A DNA stretch of 64,000 nucleotides, from positions 1 to 64,000 of the forward strand of contig JAFOYH010000103.1 in assembly GCA_017391465.1 (NCBI GenBank), read 5' to 3'. The translations under genes were made by a program, and so were the position numbers. Every line of letters begins with the position of its first letter. Within the stretch, counting starts at the first letter, position 1. Origin of the DNA: Lachnospiraceae bacterium (GTDB taxonomy: Bacteria; Bacillota_A; Clostridia; Lachnospirales; Lachnospiraceae). Of this stretch, positions 16,602 to 25,485 are shown piece by piece. The notes beneath the pieces are model-generated. The model ran no database searches, had not been told where the DNA came from, and worked only from the letters and a program-made list of their open reading frames with translations.

Positions 16602-16736
16602 AAATCATTTTATGAAAAATAGAAAAAATAATATTTCCTATATTTTTTTCTTTTTTGTAGAAATAAGATGTGGTACAATATATGTGTTCAAAATTGAATA
16701 TCAAATTTTTATTTTATAAAGACGGGGGTATCAGAC

Positions 16737-17930
16737 ATGGAAAGAAAAGTCGGAACAGTATCCAGAGGCGTTCGTTGTCCTATCATTCGAGAAGGCGACA
16801 ACCTTGTTGACATCGTAGTAGAAAGCGTATTAGAAGCAGCTGCAAGTGAAGGGTTTGAATTAAGAGACAGAGATGTTATCGGTATTACAGAATCTATCGT
16901 AGCTCGTGCCCAGGGTAATTATGTATCTGTTCAGGACATTGCTGCTGATGTAAAAGCAAAATTAGGTGGAGAAACCGTTGGTGTTATTTTCCCAATCCTT
17001 TCCCGTAACCGTTTTGCGATCAACTTAAAAGGTATCGCAATGGGATGCAAAAAAGTCGTATTAATGTTAAGCTATCCAAGTGATGAAGTTGGTAATGCAT
17101 TACTCACATATGATCAGTTAGACGAAGCTGGCATTAACCCATATTCCGATGTTTTATCTTTGGAAAAATATCGCGAATTATTTGGTGAGAATATTCATGA
17201 ATTCACAGGTGTAGATTATGTTCAGTATTATTCTGACATCATTCGTGAAACAGGTGCTGAAGTAGAAGTTGTCTTTGCTAATCAGGCAAAAACAATTCTT
17301 GATTATACGGACTGTATCATTAACTGTGATATTCATACGAGAGCACGTACAAAACGTCTCTTAAAAGCAGCTGGTGCAAAAGTAGTTTGTGGCTTGGATG
17401 ATATCATGACAGAATCGATCAATGGCAGTGGTTTTAATGCAAAATACGGCCTTTTAGGATCTAATAAAGCAACAGAAAATAAGATTAAATTATTCCCACA
17501 GGAATGTAAAGATCTCGTTGTTGAAATCCAGAATGTTCTCTTACAGAAAACAGGCAAACTTATTGAAGTTATGGTTTATGGTGATGGCGCATTCAAAGAT
17601 CCTCAGGGTAAAATCTGGGAACTTGCTGACCCGGTTGTATCTCCAGCATTTACAGACGGCTTGATTGGTACTCCAAACGAATTAAAACTTAAATATTTAG
17701 CAGATAATGATTTTGCAAACTTAAGTGGTGCTGAATTAAAAGAAGCAATCTCCAACAGTATCAAAGCAAAACAGGATAATCTTGTTGGCAATATGGCTTC
17801 TCAGGGAACAACACCTAGACAGTTGACAGATTTACTTGGTTCTTTGTGTGACCTTACATCCGGTTCCGGTGATAAAGGCACACCGGTTATCTTGATTCAG
17901 GGTTATTTTGATAACTTTACAACAGAATAA
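16737..17930 (+). CDS. CofE-like (coenzyme F420-0:L-glutamate ligase family) protein
   Basis: This 397-residue protein shows the CofE/FbiB N-terminal ligase fold: VRCPIIREGDN, DVIGITESIVARAQGN near residues 61-76, VIFPILSRNRF, and VYGDGAFKDPQGKIWELADP near 280-300. CofE adds glutamates to coenzyme F420, but it is longer than archaeal CofE (about 250) and no F420 genes are visible. Clostridia of this type are not known to make F420, so the true amide-forming substrate is probably different. Monocistronic with a good GGGGG ribosome binding site. Confidence 0.7.
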   Translation: MERKVGTVSRGVRCPIIREGDNLVDIVVESVLEAAASEGFELRDRDVIGITESIVARAQGNYVSVQDIAADVKAKLGGETVGVIFPILSRNRFAINLKGIAMGCKKVVLMLSYPSDEVGNALLTYDQLDEAGINPYSDVLSLEKYRELFGENIHEFTGVDYVQYYSDIIRETGAEVEVVFANQAKTILDYTDCIINCDIHTRARTKRLLKAAGAKVVCGLDDIMTESINGSGFNAKYGLLGSNKATENKIKLFPQECKDLVVEIQNVLLQKTGKLIEVMVYGDGAFKDPQGKIWELADPVVSPAFTDGLIGTPNELKLKYLADNDFANLSGAELKEAISNSIKAKQDNLVGNMASQGTTPRQLTDLLGSLCDLTSGSGDKGTPVILIQGYFDNFTTE

Positions 17931-17951
17931 TTATTTTTGAGAATCATTCGG

Positions 17952-17981
17952 GGCTCGTTCAGTGATTGAATGGGCCTTTTT
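17952..17981 (+). terminator. Terminator after the CofE-like gene
   Basis: GGCTCGTTCA (17952-17961) pairs with TGAATGGGCC (17967-17976) using two G-T pairs, then TTTTT. No clear promoter follows, so the nitroreductase may rely on read-through. Confidence 0.6.
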
Positions 17982-17998
17982 AAACAAGAGGAGAAAAG

Positions 17999-18733
17999 AT
18001 GATGAATGAAATAATTAAACAATTATATGAGCGCAAATCTATGCGTGTTTTTGAAGATAAAGAAATTAAGGCAGAAGATAAAGCTTTAATCCTTGAATCC
18101 GCTGCAATGGCACCAAGTGCAGGGAATCAACAACTGTATACAATATTAGATATTACAGATGAAGCGATTAAAAAACGTCTGGCAGATTCTTGTGATCATC
18201 AGCCGTTCATTGCTGCAGGGAAGATGGTTTTGGTTGTTTGTGCGGATTGTCAGAAATGGTATGAAGCTTTTAAGGCCGCTGGATGCGAACCAAGAAAACC
18301 AGGCGTAGGCGATTTACTTTTGGCTGTTTCCGATGCGAATATAGCTGCCCAGAACATGGTTGTCGCTGCCCAGAGTCTTGGAATTGGTTCCTGTTATATC
18401 GGTGATATTATGGAAAATTGTGAGATTCACAGAGAGATGCTTCAGCTTCCGGAATATGTTTTTCCGGCAGCTATGCTGGTTTTTGGTTATCCAACAAAAC
18501 AACAGATGGAACGTGAAAAACCGCAGCGTGTTGCCATGAAGCACATTGTTCATGAAAATGGTTACAGACACATGGATGGGCAAGAATTAAAAGAAATGCT
18601 GGAGTATAAATCTGGTGTTCAAACATATGAAGCATGGATGAATGCTTTTTGTGAAAGAAAGTTTAATTCAGACTTTTCAAAAGAAATGACACGTTCGGTG
18701 GGAGAATATCTTAAGAATTTTGAAGAAATATAA
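17999..18733 (+). CDS. Nitroreductase-family FMN oxidoreductase
   Basis: This 244-residue protein has the nitroreductase signature: ERKSMRVF near the N-terminus (FMN phosphate contact), APSAGNQQL near residue 36, AQSLGIGSCYIGD near 121, and FGYPTKQQ near 160. It binds FMN and uses NAD(P)H to reduce nitro, quinone or other small substrates that cannot be predicted. Residues after about 190 form an extra helical tail. GGAGAAAAG precedes the start; an alternative ATG follows immediately. Confidence 0.85.
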   Translation: MMNEIIKQLYERKSMRVFEDKEIKAEDKALILESAAMAPSAGNQQLYTILDITDEAIKKRLADSCDHQPFIAAGKMVLVVCADCQKWYEAFKAAGCEPRKPGVGDLLLAVSDANIAAQNMVVAAQSLGIGSCYIGDIMENCEIHREMLQLPEYVFPAAMLVFGYPTKQQMEREKPQRVAMKHIVHENGYRHMDGQELKEMLEYKSGVQTYEAWMNAFCERKFNSDFSKEMTRSVGEYLKNFEEI

Positions 18734-18748
18734 TTGAATATAGAAAAC

Positions 18749-18800
18749 GAAAAGGATATGTTCAGATGAGTCATTAAACTCTAAGAACATATCCTTTTTT
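18749..18800. terminator. Bidirectional terminator between nitroreductase and pot operon
   Basis: AAAAGGATATGTTC (about 18750-18763) pairs with GAACATATCCTTTT (18785-18798). It lies between convergent genes, with A and T runs on both sides. Confidence 0.75.
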
Positions 18801-18807
18801 GAATGAT

Positions 18808-20709
18808 TTAATTTGCATTACTTGCAGCGATTTTAACTCGACTCCAGAGATCGGCAATGACTTTGCGAATCTCTTCGTTATAATTGAAGACTTCATCCTT
18901 TTCATTATCCGTTCTTGGAATATAGGCATTGATTCCTTCGTAATCGCCGCCTTCGCCGTACAATTCATTTAATACTTCTTCATTTGCGGAAGTATATCCG
19001 ACATAGCTGGAGTTATCATAAGCACCTTCATATTCGCAGACATGATTAATAAATGCGTGAGCAAGATCAACATTTTCGGCATTTTTTGGAATGACCATAC
19101 CATCGGACCAGAGATTTGTACCGGATTCTGGCAGATAGAAGCCCATAGATTCGTTTTCGCTCATAACATAGGTTGCATCACCAGAGTAGATTAAACCGAG
19201 AGATTTACGCCCCTGAGCCATGTTGTCGATAATTTCATCAATAACGATTTCAGGCTCCATGGTTTCAACACACTGTACAAGCCATTCATAGGCTGCGTTT
19301 AATTCATCAGCATTTTCGGTATTCATGGAATAACCAAGAGCTTTTAAAGCCATCATGAAAGAATCTCTTTCCGAATCATAAAGATAAATATCACCTTTAT
19401 ATTTTTCATCAAGGAAAATATTAAATCCTTCATTTTTGAGATCTTCAAGGTCAACTTTTGTCGTATCATAAACAATACCTACCATTCCCCAGAAATAAGG
19501 GATGGAGTATTCATTGTTCGGATCATATGGAAGACCGAGAACATCATCCACAAGATTGTCAAGACCGGTTAATTTGGAGTGATCCAGTTTTTGCAAAAGA
19601 TCTTCCTGAATTAAACGTTCAATCATGTAATCACTTGGAACAAGAAGATCATAGGATTCACCATTAGCAACTTTAATATACATCTGTTCATTGGAGTCGA
19701 AAGTATCCATGATGACTGTAGCACCTGTTTTTTCTTCGAAATCCTTAAGAATGTTTTCTCCGGTATATTCACCCCAGTTATAAATATGAAGTGTCTGTCC
19801 TGCATAAGGAAGAGACTCATCATTCATCTTGAATGTGGTAAATCCAAGGAAAATGACAATAATAAAAACAAATGATCCACAAATACCTAGAATGAGTTTG
19901 CGTCCGGCCATTTCCTGTTTTTTCTCCTGTTTTGCATAAAGAATAGGAATAAGGTTGATCATCAATAATGCAAATGTAATGATGACAACAACTAAAGTGG
20001 AAATGGCATTAATACTTGGATTCACACGTTTGCTCATGGTATAAACCATGATACTCAAGTTCTTTACGCCACCGCCTGTAACGAAATAGGAAATAATGAA
20101 ATCGTCAACGGACATAGTAAATGCGATAAGTGCACCGGAAATAATACCGGGTGTAATCTGAGGTACAATGACTTTAACTAAGGCCTGCCAAGGTGTACAT
20201 CCAAGGTCCATAGCTGCATCAGCAAGATTCGGATCCAGAGAACGGATTTTTGGCATAACCGATAAAATAACATAAGGAATACAAAAAGCAATGTGGGCTA
20301 AAAGCATGGTCACGTAGCCCTTTTCGACCTGAAATGTAATGAAAAGAAGCATAAAGCCGATTGCTGTTACTATTTCAGGATTCATCATTGGAAGGTTATT
20401 CACCTGTTCCATGACATCACGAAGAACCTTTTTTGATTTACTCAAACCAATAGCTGTAATTGTTCCAACAATGGTCGAGATAACAGTAGCAATAAGAGCC
20501 ACACTGAAAGTAGTATACAATGCAGACATCATATCGCGGGATTCCAGCATGTGTTGATACCAGCGCAGAGAAAAACCTGTAAAGTTTGTTAATGATTTAC
20601 CTTCGTTAAAGGAAAAGATGATCATATAGATAATTGGAAGGTAGAAGAATAAGATCATCAAAATCATAAGCACAGTTCCAAAAGTACGTTTTTCTTTTTT
20701 CATGATCAA
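18808..20709 (-). CDS. potC: PotC-PotD fusion: polyamine ABC permease joined to substrate-binding protein
   Basis: Residues 1-262 of 633 are a six-helix PotC permease with the ATPase-contacting EAA loop (DAAMDLGCTPWQALVKVIVP, about 164-183). An extra membrane helix (about 272-292) then places a PotD-type binding protein (from about 305: LHIYNWGEYTGENILKDFEE) outside the cell. The binding domain therefore needs no lipoprotein signal. PotD proteins bind spermidine/putrescine with Asp, Glu and Trp residues. Translation probably begins at TTG 20709, six bases after GGAGG and overlapping the potB stop (TTGA); ATG 20703 is the alternative. Last gene of the operon. Confidence 0.88.
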   Translation of the reverse strand: MIMKKEKRTFGTVLMILMILFFYLPIIYMIIFSFNEGKSLTNFTGFSLRWYQHMLESRDMMSALYTTFSVALIATVISTIVGTITAIGLSKSKKVLRDVMEQVNNLPMMNPEIVTAIGFMLLFITFQVEKGYVTMLLAHIAFCIPYVILSVMPKIRSLDPNLADAAMDLGCTPWQALVKVIVPQITPGIISGALIAFTMSVDDFIISYFVTGGGVKNLSIMVYTMSKRVNPSINAISTLVVVIITFALLMINLIPILYAKQEKKQEMAGRKLILGICGSFVFIIVIFLGFTTFKMNDESLPYAGQTLHIYNWGEYTGENILKDFEEKTGATVIMDTFDSNEQMYIKVANGESYDLLVPSDYMIERLIQEDLLQKLDHSKLTGLDNLVDDVLGLPYDPNNEYSIPYFWGMVGIVYDTTKVDLEDLKNEGFNIFLDEKYKGDIYLYDSERDSFMMALKALGYSMNTENADELNAAYEWLVQCVETMEPEIVIDEIIDNMAQGRKSLGLIYSGDATYVMSENESMGFYLPESGTNLWSDGMVIPKNAENVDLAHAFINHVCEYEGAYDNSSYVGYTSANEEVLNELYGEGGDYEGINAYIPRTDNEKDEVFNYNEEIRKVIADLWSRVKIAASNAN

Positions 20710-21539
20710 TCTTCACCTCCGTTGTTTCTTTTTTCAACTTTACGGACGGCAAGCATCATGAGCATCATAATGATCGCCATTATCATAGAGATGGCACTGC
20801 CAAAGTTCCATTCCCCAACTGTAATAAACTGGTTTTCAATCATATTTCCGATGAGGAAATACTGTCCGCCGCCAAGAAGCTTCGGAATAAAGAAGGAGCT
20901 GACTGCTGGTAAAAATACCAGCGTAATACCGTTGATTACTCCGGGAAGTGAGAGTGGGAAGGTAATTCTCCAGAAAGTCTGGAATTTATTTGCGCCAAGG
21001 TCAGCACTCGCTTCCAAAAGTGAATGGTCCATTTTACAGAGAGAGGTATTGATCTGCAAGATCATAAATGGAATAAAGTTGTAGACCATTCCAAGTAAAA
21101 CGGCACCTTCTGTATAGAGAAGTTCAGTTTCACCAAGGCCAAAGAAACCTAAAATCTGCTGAATAATACCGCCTTTACTCAAAAGCCCGATCCATGCATA
21201 GGTACGAACGAGAGCATTGATCCATGTAGGAAGTGTAATACACAATACAAGGATTGCCTGAAGTCGTTCACTGCTATTTGCTATGAAGTGAGCAACCGGA
21301 TAGCCGAGAAGAAGACAGATGATGGTTGTTTTAAGTGCAATCCATAAGGAACGCCAAAGGATTAATAAGAAATCCGGGTCGGTAAAAAATTTGGCATAGT
21401 GTTCTAATGTCAGGGTGAATGAAACGATGCTGTTACCCTGCTGAGTTACAGAGTACATGGCAATAAGTGCCATAGGCAGTACGAGCATCAGAATTGCCCA
21501 GACAATATATGGGACTGCTAATTGAGAAAAGCGTTTCAT
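20706..21539 (-). CDS. potB: PotB: polyamine ABC transporter permease
   Basis: This 277-residue permease has six hydrophobic segments and the EAA loop LLEASADLGANKFQTFWRIT (about residues 177-196), as in PotB/PotH. It pairs with the PotC part of the neighbouring fusion to form the membrane channel for spermidine/putrescine import. Its ATG follows the potA stop with one base overlap region (TTTTAAATG), so translation is coupled, and its own stop overlaps the start of potCD. Confidence 0.87.
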   Translation of the reverse strand: MKRFSQLAVPYIVWAILMLVLPMALIAMYSVTQQGNSIVSFTLTLEHYAKFFTDPDFLLILWRSLWIALKTTIICLLLGYPVAHFIANSSERLQAILVLCITLPTWINALVRTYAWIGLLSKGGIIQQILGFFGLGETELLYTEGAVLLGMVYNFIPFMILQINTSLCKMDHSLLEASADLGANKFQTFWRITFPLSLPGVINGITLVFLPAVSSFFIPKLLGGGQYFLIGNMIENQFITVGEWNFGSAISMIMAIIMMLMMLAVRKVEKRNNGGED

Positions 21540-23117
21540 TTAAAATACAACCTTTGACATAACATGGATATCTTCAGGGAAGAATGTCAGTCCGACCACC
21601 TGACCTACTTCCGTATAATCGGTTGTATGGATTTTAAATTCGCGTCCGGTTGTAGAGAATGTAACTTTGTAAACGCCTTCTTTAATGTCATCCGGATCAA
21701 AATCATAATCTACGCTGATGTCAATGCTTTCATTTTCGTTGCTTAATTTCCAACCCTGAGCATTGGCCCATGTTTTAATATCTGTATCTAAAGCCTGAGA
21801 TTCTGAAATTTCGTCTACGGATTTGAAGAAGTTAAATGCCATGATTGCTTCATTGGCTTTTTCATTTTTAACGAAAGGCTGATTAACAACATAAATATTA
21901 CGTGTAATGCTTGTTCCGCTGGATGTGGAGAATGTCACCGGATAGCAGCCAATTTCTGGTTTAAGATCATAGTCAATTTTCGCAATGGAGATATATTCAT
22001 CATCTTCAGGTGTCCATGCCTGAGCATTGGAAAGTGCAATAATTTCCTTATCATCCAGATCTTTTAAATCTTCAATATCAACGAAGAAATCGTTGGCACT
22101 GATTTTTTCTTTTCCGTTTTCGCTTGTTACATCGCGATTACGAATGATGTGCATTTTGGCGGTAACCGTAGTTCCTGGTACGGTTTCGACGATGATTTCG
22201 TAATGTACACCTTTAAAGAGAACACTTAAAACCTCGCCTGTCATTTTACCTTGTTCGACTTCCACAATATCAATGTCCTCCGGACGGATAACAACATCGA
22301 CTTTTTCGTTTGGTTTGTAGCCAAAGTCGACACAATCAAAGGTTATATCATCAAAACGCACTTTATAATCTTCAATCATGGTGGCAGATATAATGTTGCT
22401 TTCGCCAATAAAGTTGGCAACATAAGAGTTGGCAGGTTCGTTATAAATTTCTTCAGGTGTACCAACCTGTTGGATTTCGCCGCCTTTCATGACAACAATT
22501 TTATCAGACATGGTCAGTGCTTCTTCCTGATCATGGGTTACGAAAATGAAGGTAATACCAACTTCCTGCTGGATACGTTTTAATTCATATTGCATTTCTT
22601 TACGAAGCTTTAAGTCAAGGGCAGCTAATGGCTCATCCAGAAGAAGAACTTTTGGTTCATTGACAAGGGCTCTGGCAATGGCAACACGCTGCTGCTGACC
22701 ACCGGAGAGCAGGGTTGTATTTTTGTTTTCATATCCCTCCAGGCCGATGAGCTTTAACATTTTCATAACTTTCTGTTCAATAACGTCCGGACTCATTTTT
22801 TTGATTTTTAAACCAAACGCAATATTTTCATAGACACTTAAATGCGGAAACAGTGCATATTTCTGGAACACAGTATTTAATTCGCGTTCATAAGGTGGTT
22901 TATCACTGATTTCTTGGCCATCAAACATTACACTGCCTTCGTCTGTATTCAAGAAACCTCCAAGAATTCGAAGTAATGTGGTTTTTCCACAACCACTTGG
23001 ACCAAGTAAGGTTACAAATTCATTTTCATAGATATCCAGATTGATACCTTTTAAAACAACCTGTCCATCAAAACTTTTTACGATATTACGGAATTCAATA
23101 ATTTTTTTAGCTTCCAT
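21540..23117 (-). CDS. potA: PotA: polyamine ABC transporter ATPase with an Ig-like insert in its TOBE domain
   Basis: This 525-residue ATPase, against about 370 for usual PotA, has Walker A GPSGCGKT (39-46), signature LSGGQQQR (137-144), Walker B VLLLDEP (157-163) and H-loop THD near 194. The TOBE region starts normally (IRPEDIDIV, about 277-285) and ends normally ([14 protein letters not shown], about 507-520). Between them, residues about 330-496 are an insertion of two similar beta-rich repeats ([20 protein letters not shown] and [20 protein letters not shown]), like bacterial Ig domains. It provides the energy for the PotB/PotCD importer. Confidence 0.88.
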   Translation of the reverse strand: MEAKKIIEFRNIVKSFDGQVVLKGINLDIYENEFVTLLGPSGCGKTTLLRILGGFLNTDEGSVMFDGQEISDKPPYERELNTVFQKYALFPHLSVYENIAFGLKIKKMSPDVIEQKVMKMLKLIGLEGYENKNTTLLSGGQQQRVAIARALVNEPKVLLLDEPLAALDLKLRKEMQYELKRIQQEVGITFIFVTHDQEEALTMSDKIVVMKGGEIQQVGTPEEIYNEPANSYVANFIGESNIISATMIEDYKVRFDDITFDCVDFGYKPNEKVDVVIRPEDIDIVEVEQGKMTGEVLSVLFKGVHYEIIVETVPGTTVTAKMHIIRNRDVTSENGKEKISANDFFVDIEDLKDLDDKEIIALSNAQAWTPEDDEYISIAKIDYDLKPEIGCYPVTFSTSSGTSITRNIYVVNQPFVKNEKANEAIMAFNFFKSVDEISESQALDTDIKTWANAQGWKLSNENESIDISVDYDFDPDDIKEGVYKVTFSTTGREFKIHTTDYTEVGQVVGLTFFPEDIHVMSKVVF

Positions 23118-23132
23118 ATCACCTTCCCCTTT

Positions 23133-23666
23133 CTAGAACATTGGCGGCGTGGTAATCCATAGAACCACTGCATCGCTGTTACCATGATTATATAAGTAAT
23201 GACTCGTTCTTCCGTTAATATAAAAGGTTTCTTTGGGCTTTAATTTATAACGTTTGTTTCCTCGCACAAGCGTTATATTTCCTTTTAAGACATAACCAAA
23301 TTCTTCACCAGCATGGGATTGGAGTTCATGACTCTGCTTATGCGGATGGAGAGTTAATACAATGGGTTCCATTTCATTTTTTTGTGCATTTGGAATCACC
23401 CATTCAATGGTGTAATTTTCCTGCGCATCCACGAAAAAATCCTGAGTCGAAAATACAATCTGTTCTTCTTTATCTTCGTGGAAGAATTCAGAAAGATTTG
23501 TGCCCAGAGCTTCCAGAATATCCTCTAATGTAGAAATACTTGGACTGGTCAGATTGCGTTCGACTTGTGATAAAAAGCCTTTGGTCAGCTCACAGCGGGA
23601 AGCGAGATTTTCAAGAGTAAGGTCGTTTTGGAGTCGGAGCTCTTTGATCTTTTTACCGATATCCAT
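23133..23666 (-). CDS. XRE-family regulator with C-terminal cupin domain
   Basis: Residues 5-60 of 177 are a lambda-repressor-like helix-turn-helix (LENLASRCELTKGFLSQVER); residues about 105-175 are a cupin beta barrel (HAGEEFGYVLKGNITLVRGN). This HTH-cupin type (PuuR-like) often controls polyamine or amino-acid metabolism through ligand binding to the cupin. It is the first gene of the pot operon, 15 bases before potA, so it probably senses polyamine and regulates its own operon. AGGAGG precedes ATG 23666. Confidence 0.85.
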   Translation of the reverse strand: MDIGKKIKELRLQNDLTLENLASRCELTKGFLSQVERNLTSPSISTLEDILEALGTNLSEFFHEDKEEQIVFSTQDFFVDAQENYTIEWVIPNAQKNEMEPIVLTLHPHKQSHELQSHAGEEFGYVLKGNITLVRGNKRYKLKPKETFYINGRTSHYLYNHGNSDAVVLWITTPPMF

Positions 23667-23723
23667 AAAACACCTCCTGTTTTATAATATTAAACTTTTA
23701 ATTTACTATTTCGAACGCTTTCT

Positions 23724-23751
23724 ATTATACATGTATGTCGAAAGATTGCAA
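23724..23751 (-). promoter_or_regulatory. Promoter of the XRE-potABCD operon
   Basis: On the minus strand TTGCAA (23751-23746), a 16-base spacer and TATAAT (23729-23724). The rest of 23752-23919 is very AT-rich and shows no further feature that I can support. Confidence 0.55.
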
Positions 23752-23919
23752 TAGGGTTTTAAGTATTTAAACAAAAAATTTAGTATTCGTATACAGGTGA
23801 AATGATAGGATATTATAATCAGTCACAAAAAAATAAGGAATAATAGATAAGACTTGTGAAAATATATAATATTGAATTTGTTTTTTAGTAAAAAAGAAGT
23901 AAATTTTAGTAGAAAAAAC

Positions 23920-23948
23920 TTGAAAGATGAGAAACATGAGGGTATACT
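23920..23948 (+). promoter_or_regulatory. Promoter of the NSS transporter gene
   Basis: TTGAAA (23920-23925), 17-base spacer and TATACT (23943-23948), 30 bases before the start codon. Confidence 0.6.
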
Positions 23949-23978
23949 AAAAATATTGTGAATTTAAGGGGGGAGAGT

Positions 23979-25379
23979 ATGGATAAAAAAGAATCTCGAG
24001 GTAGTTTTACCGGAACGATTGGATTTGTATTAGCAGCGGCCGGCAGTGCGGTTGGATTGGGGAATATTTGGCGTTTTCCATATCTTGCGGCAAAAGATGG
24101 CGGCGGTGTTTTCTTATTATGTTATTTGATTTTGGCGTTGACATTTGGTTTCACTCTTTTGACATCAGAAATTGCTATTGGACGTAAGACAGGACAGAGT
24201 CCTTTGACTGCGTATGGCGTACTTCATTCTAAGATGAAATGGGTAGGAGTTCTTGCCTGTGCCATTCCGATGATGATTTTGCCTTATTATAGCGCCATTG
24301 GAGGCTGGGTATTAAAGTATCTTGCAACATATGTAACCGGTCAGGGGAAAGCTGCAGTTGCTGATGGATATTTTACATCTTTTATCACATCTCAGTGGAG
24401 TCCTATTATCTGGTTTTCGATTTTTCTTGTCCTGACTATGTTAATTGTTTACATGGGTGTTGGTGATGGTATTGAAAAGTTTTCCAAATTTTTAATGCCG
24501 ATTTTATTGGTATTAATTTTGGGAATTGCATTCTTTTCTTTGACGTTAACACATACAGATGTGAATGGAGTAACACGTACAGGATTTGAAGGATTAAAAG
24601 TCTATGTTATTCCAAACTTTAATGGTATGACAGTTAAGAAATTCATTTCTGTACTTATGGATGCTATGGGACAGCTGTTTTATTCGGTAAGTGTGGCCAT
24701 GGGTATCATGATCACATATGGTTCTTATGTAAAAAAAGAAACAAACCTTGTTAAGTCTGTAAATCAGATTGAAATTTTTGATACAGGCGTTGCATTCCTT
24801 GCCGGTATGATGATTGTTCCTGCGGTATATACATTTATGGGAACAGAAGGGATGTCTGCCGGTCCAAGTCTTATGTTTGTATCTTTACCTAAGGTTTTTG
24901 ATGCAATGGGATCTATTGGCGGCATTATAGGTATTGTATTCTTTGTAACGGTTGCTTTTGCAGCATTAACTTCTTCTGTATCGATTATGGAAGCTATTGT
25001 TTCAAGTTTTATGGACAAGTTTCATATAGAGCGTAAAAAAGCAACACTTGTAGTCGCTTTAATTACTGCTATTGTAGGTCTTGTTGTATGTCTTGGTTAT
25101 AATGTTCTTTATTTTGATCTCACACTTCCAAATGGAACGGTTGGTCAGGTGCTTGATGTGTTAGACTATATTAGTAATTATGTGCTCATGCCAATTGTTG
25201 CCATTGCTACATGCATTCTTATTGGATGGATGGTTAAACCAAAGACTGTGATTGATGAAGTAACACTCGGCGGCTGTAAGTTTGGTCGTGAAAAGTTGTA
25301 TATTGTTATGATCAAATATATTACACCGGTACTTCTTGCATTCTTATTCTTACAATCTGTAGGAATTTTGAAAATATAA
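23979..25379 (+). CDS. Sodium-dependent neurotransmitter:sodium symporter (NSS) family transporter
   Basis: This 466-residue membrane protein has 11-12 hydrophobic segments and the NSS signature in helix 1 (AAAGSAVGLGNIWRFPYL, about residues 18-35), with the unwound Gly and Asn that bind Na+ and the amino acid. LeuT-type bacterial members import amino acids such as leucine or tryptophan. I chose ATG 23979, just after GGGGGGAG, rather than the GTG seven codons upstream. Confidence 0.87.
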   Translation: MDKKESRGSFTGTIGFVLAAAGSAVGLGNIWRFPYLAAKDGGGVFLLCYLILALTFGFTLLTSEIAIGRKTGQSPLTAYGVLHSKMKWVGVLACAIPMMILPYYSAIGGWVLKYLATYVTGQGKAAVADGYFTSFITSQWSPIIWFSIFLVLTMLIVYMGVGDGIEKFSKFLMPILLVLILGIAFFSLTLTHTDVNGVTRTGFEGLKVYVIPNFNGMTVKKFISVLMDAMGQLFYSVSVAMGIMITYGSYVKKETNLVKSVNQIEIFDTGVAFLAGMMIVPAVYTFMGTEGMSAGPSLMFVSLPKVFDAMGSIGGIIGIVFFVTVAFAALTSSVSIMEAIVSSFMDKFHIERKKATLVVALITAIVGLVVCLGYNVLYFDLTLPNGTVGQVLDVLDYISNYVLMPIVAIATCILIGWMVKPKTVIDEVTLGGCKFGREKLYIVMIKYITPVLLAFLFLQSVGILKI

Positions 25380-25392
25380 TTAAATCGATGTG

Positions 25393-25428
25393 AAAGACGC
25401 AGATGTTTTTTCTGTGTCTTTTTTTTCT
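25393..25428 (+). terminator. Terminator of the NSS transporter gene
   Basis: AAAGACGCAGA (25393-25403) pairs with TCTGTGTCTTT (25411-25421, one G-T pair), within and before a T run. Confidence 0.7.
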
Positions 25429-25485
25429 TTATAATCTGTGGTAAAATAGGCGAAAATATAGTTTAGACAGAAAGAAGTTTGAAAA

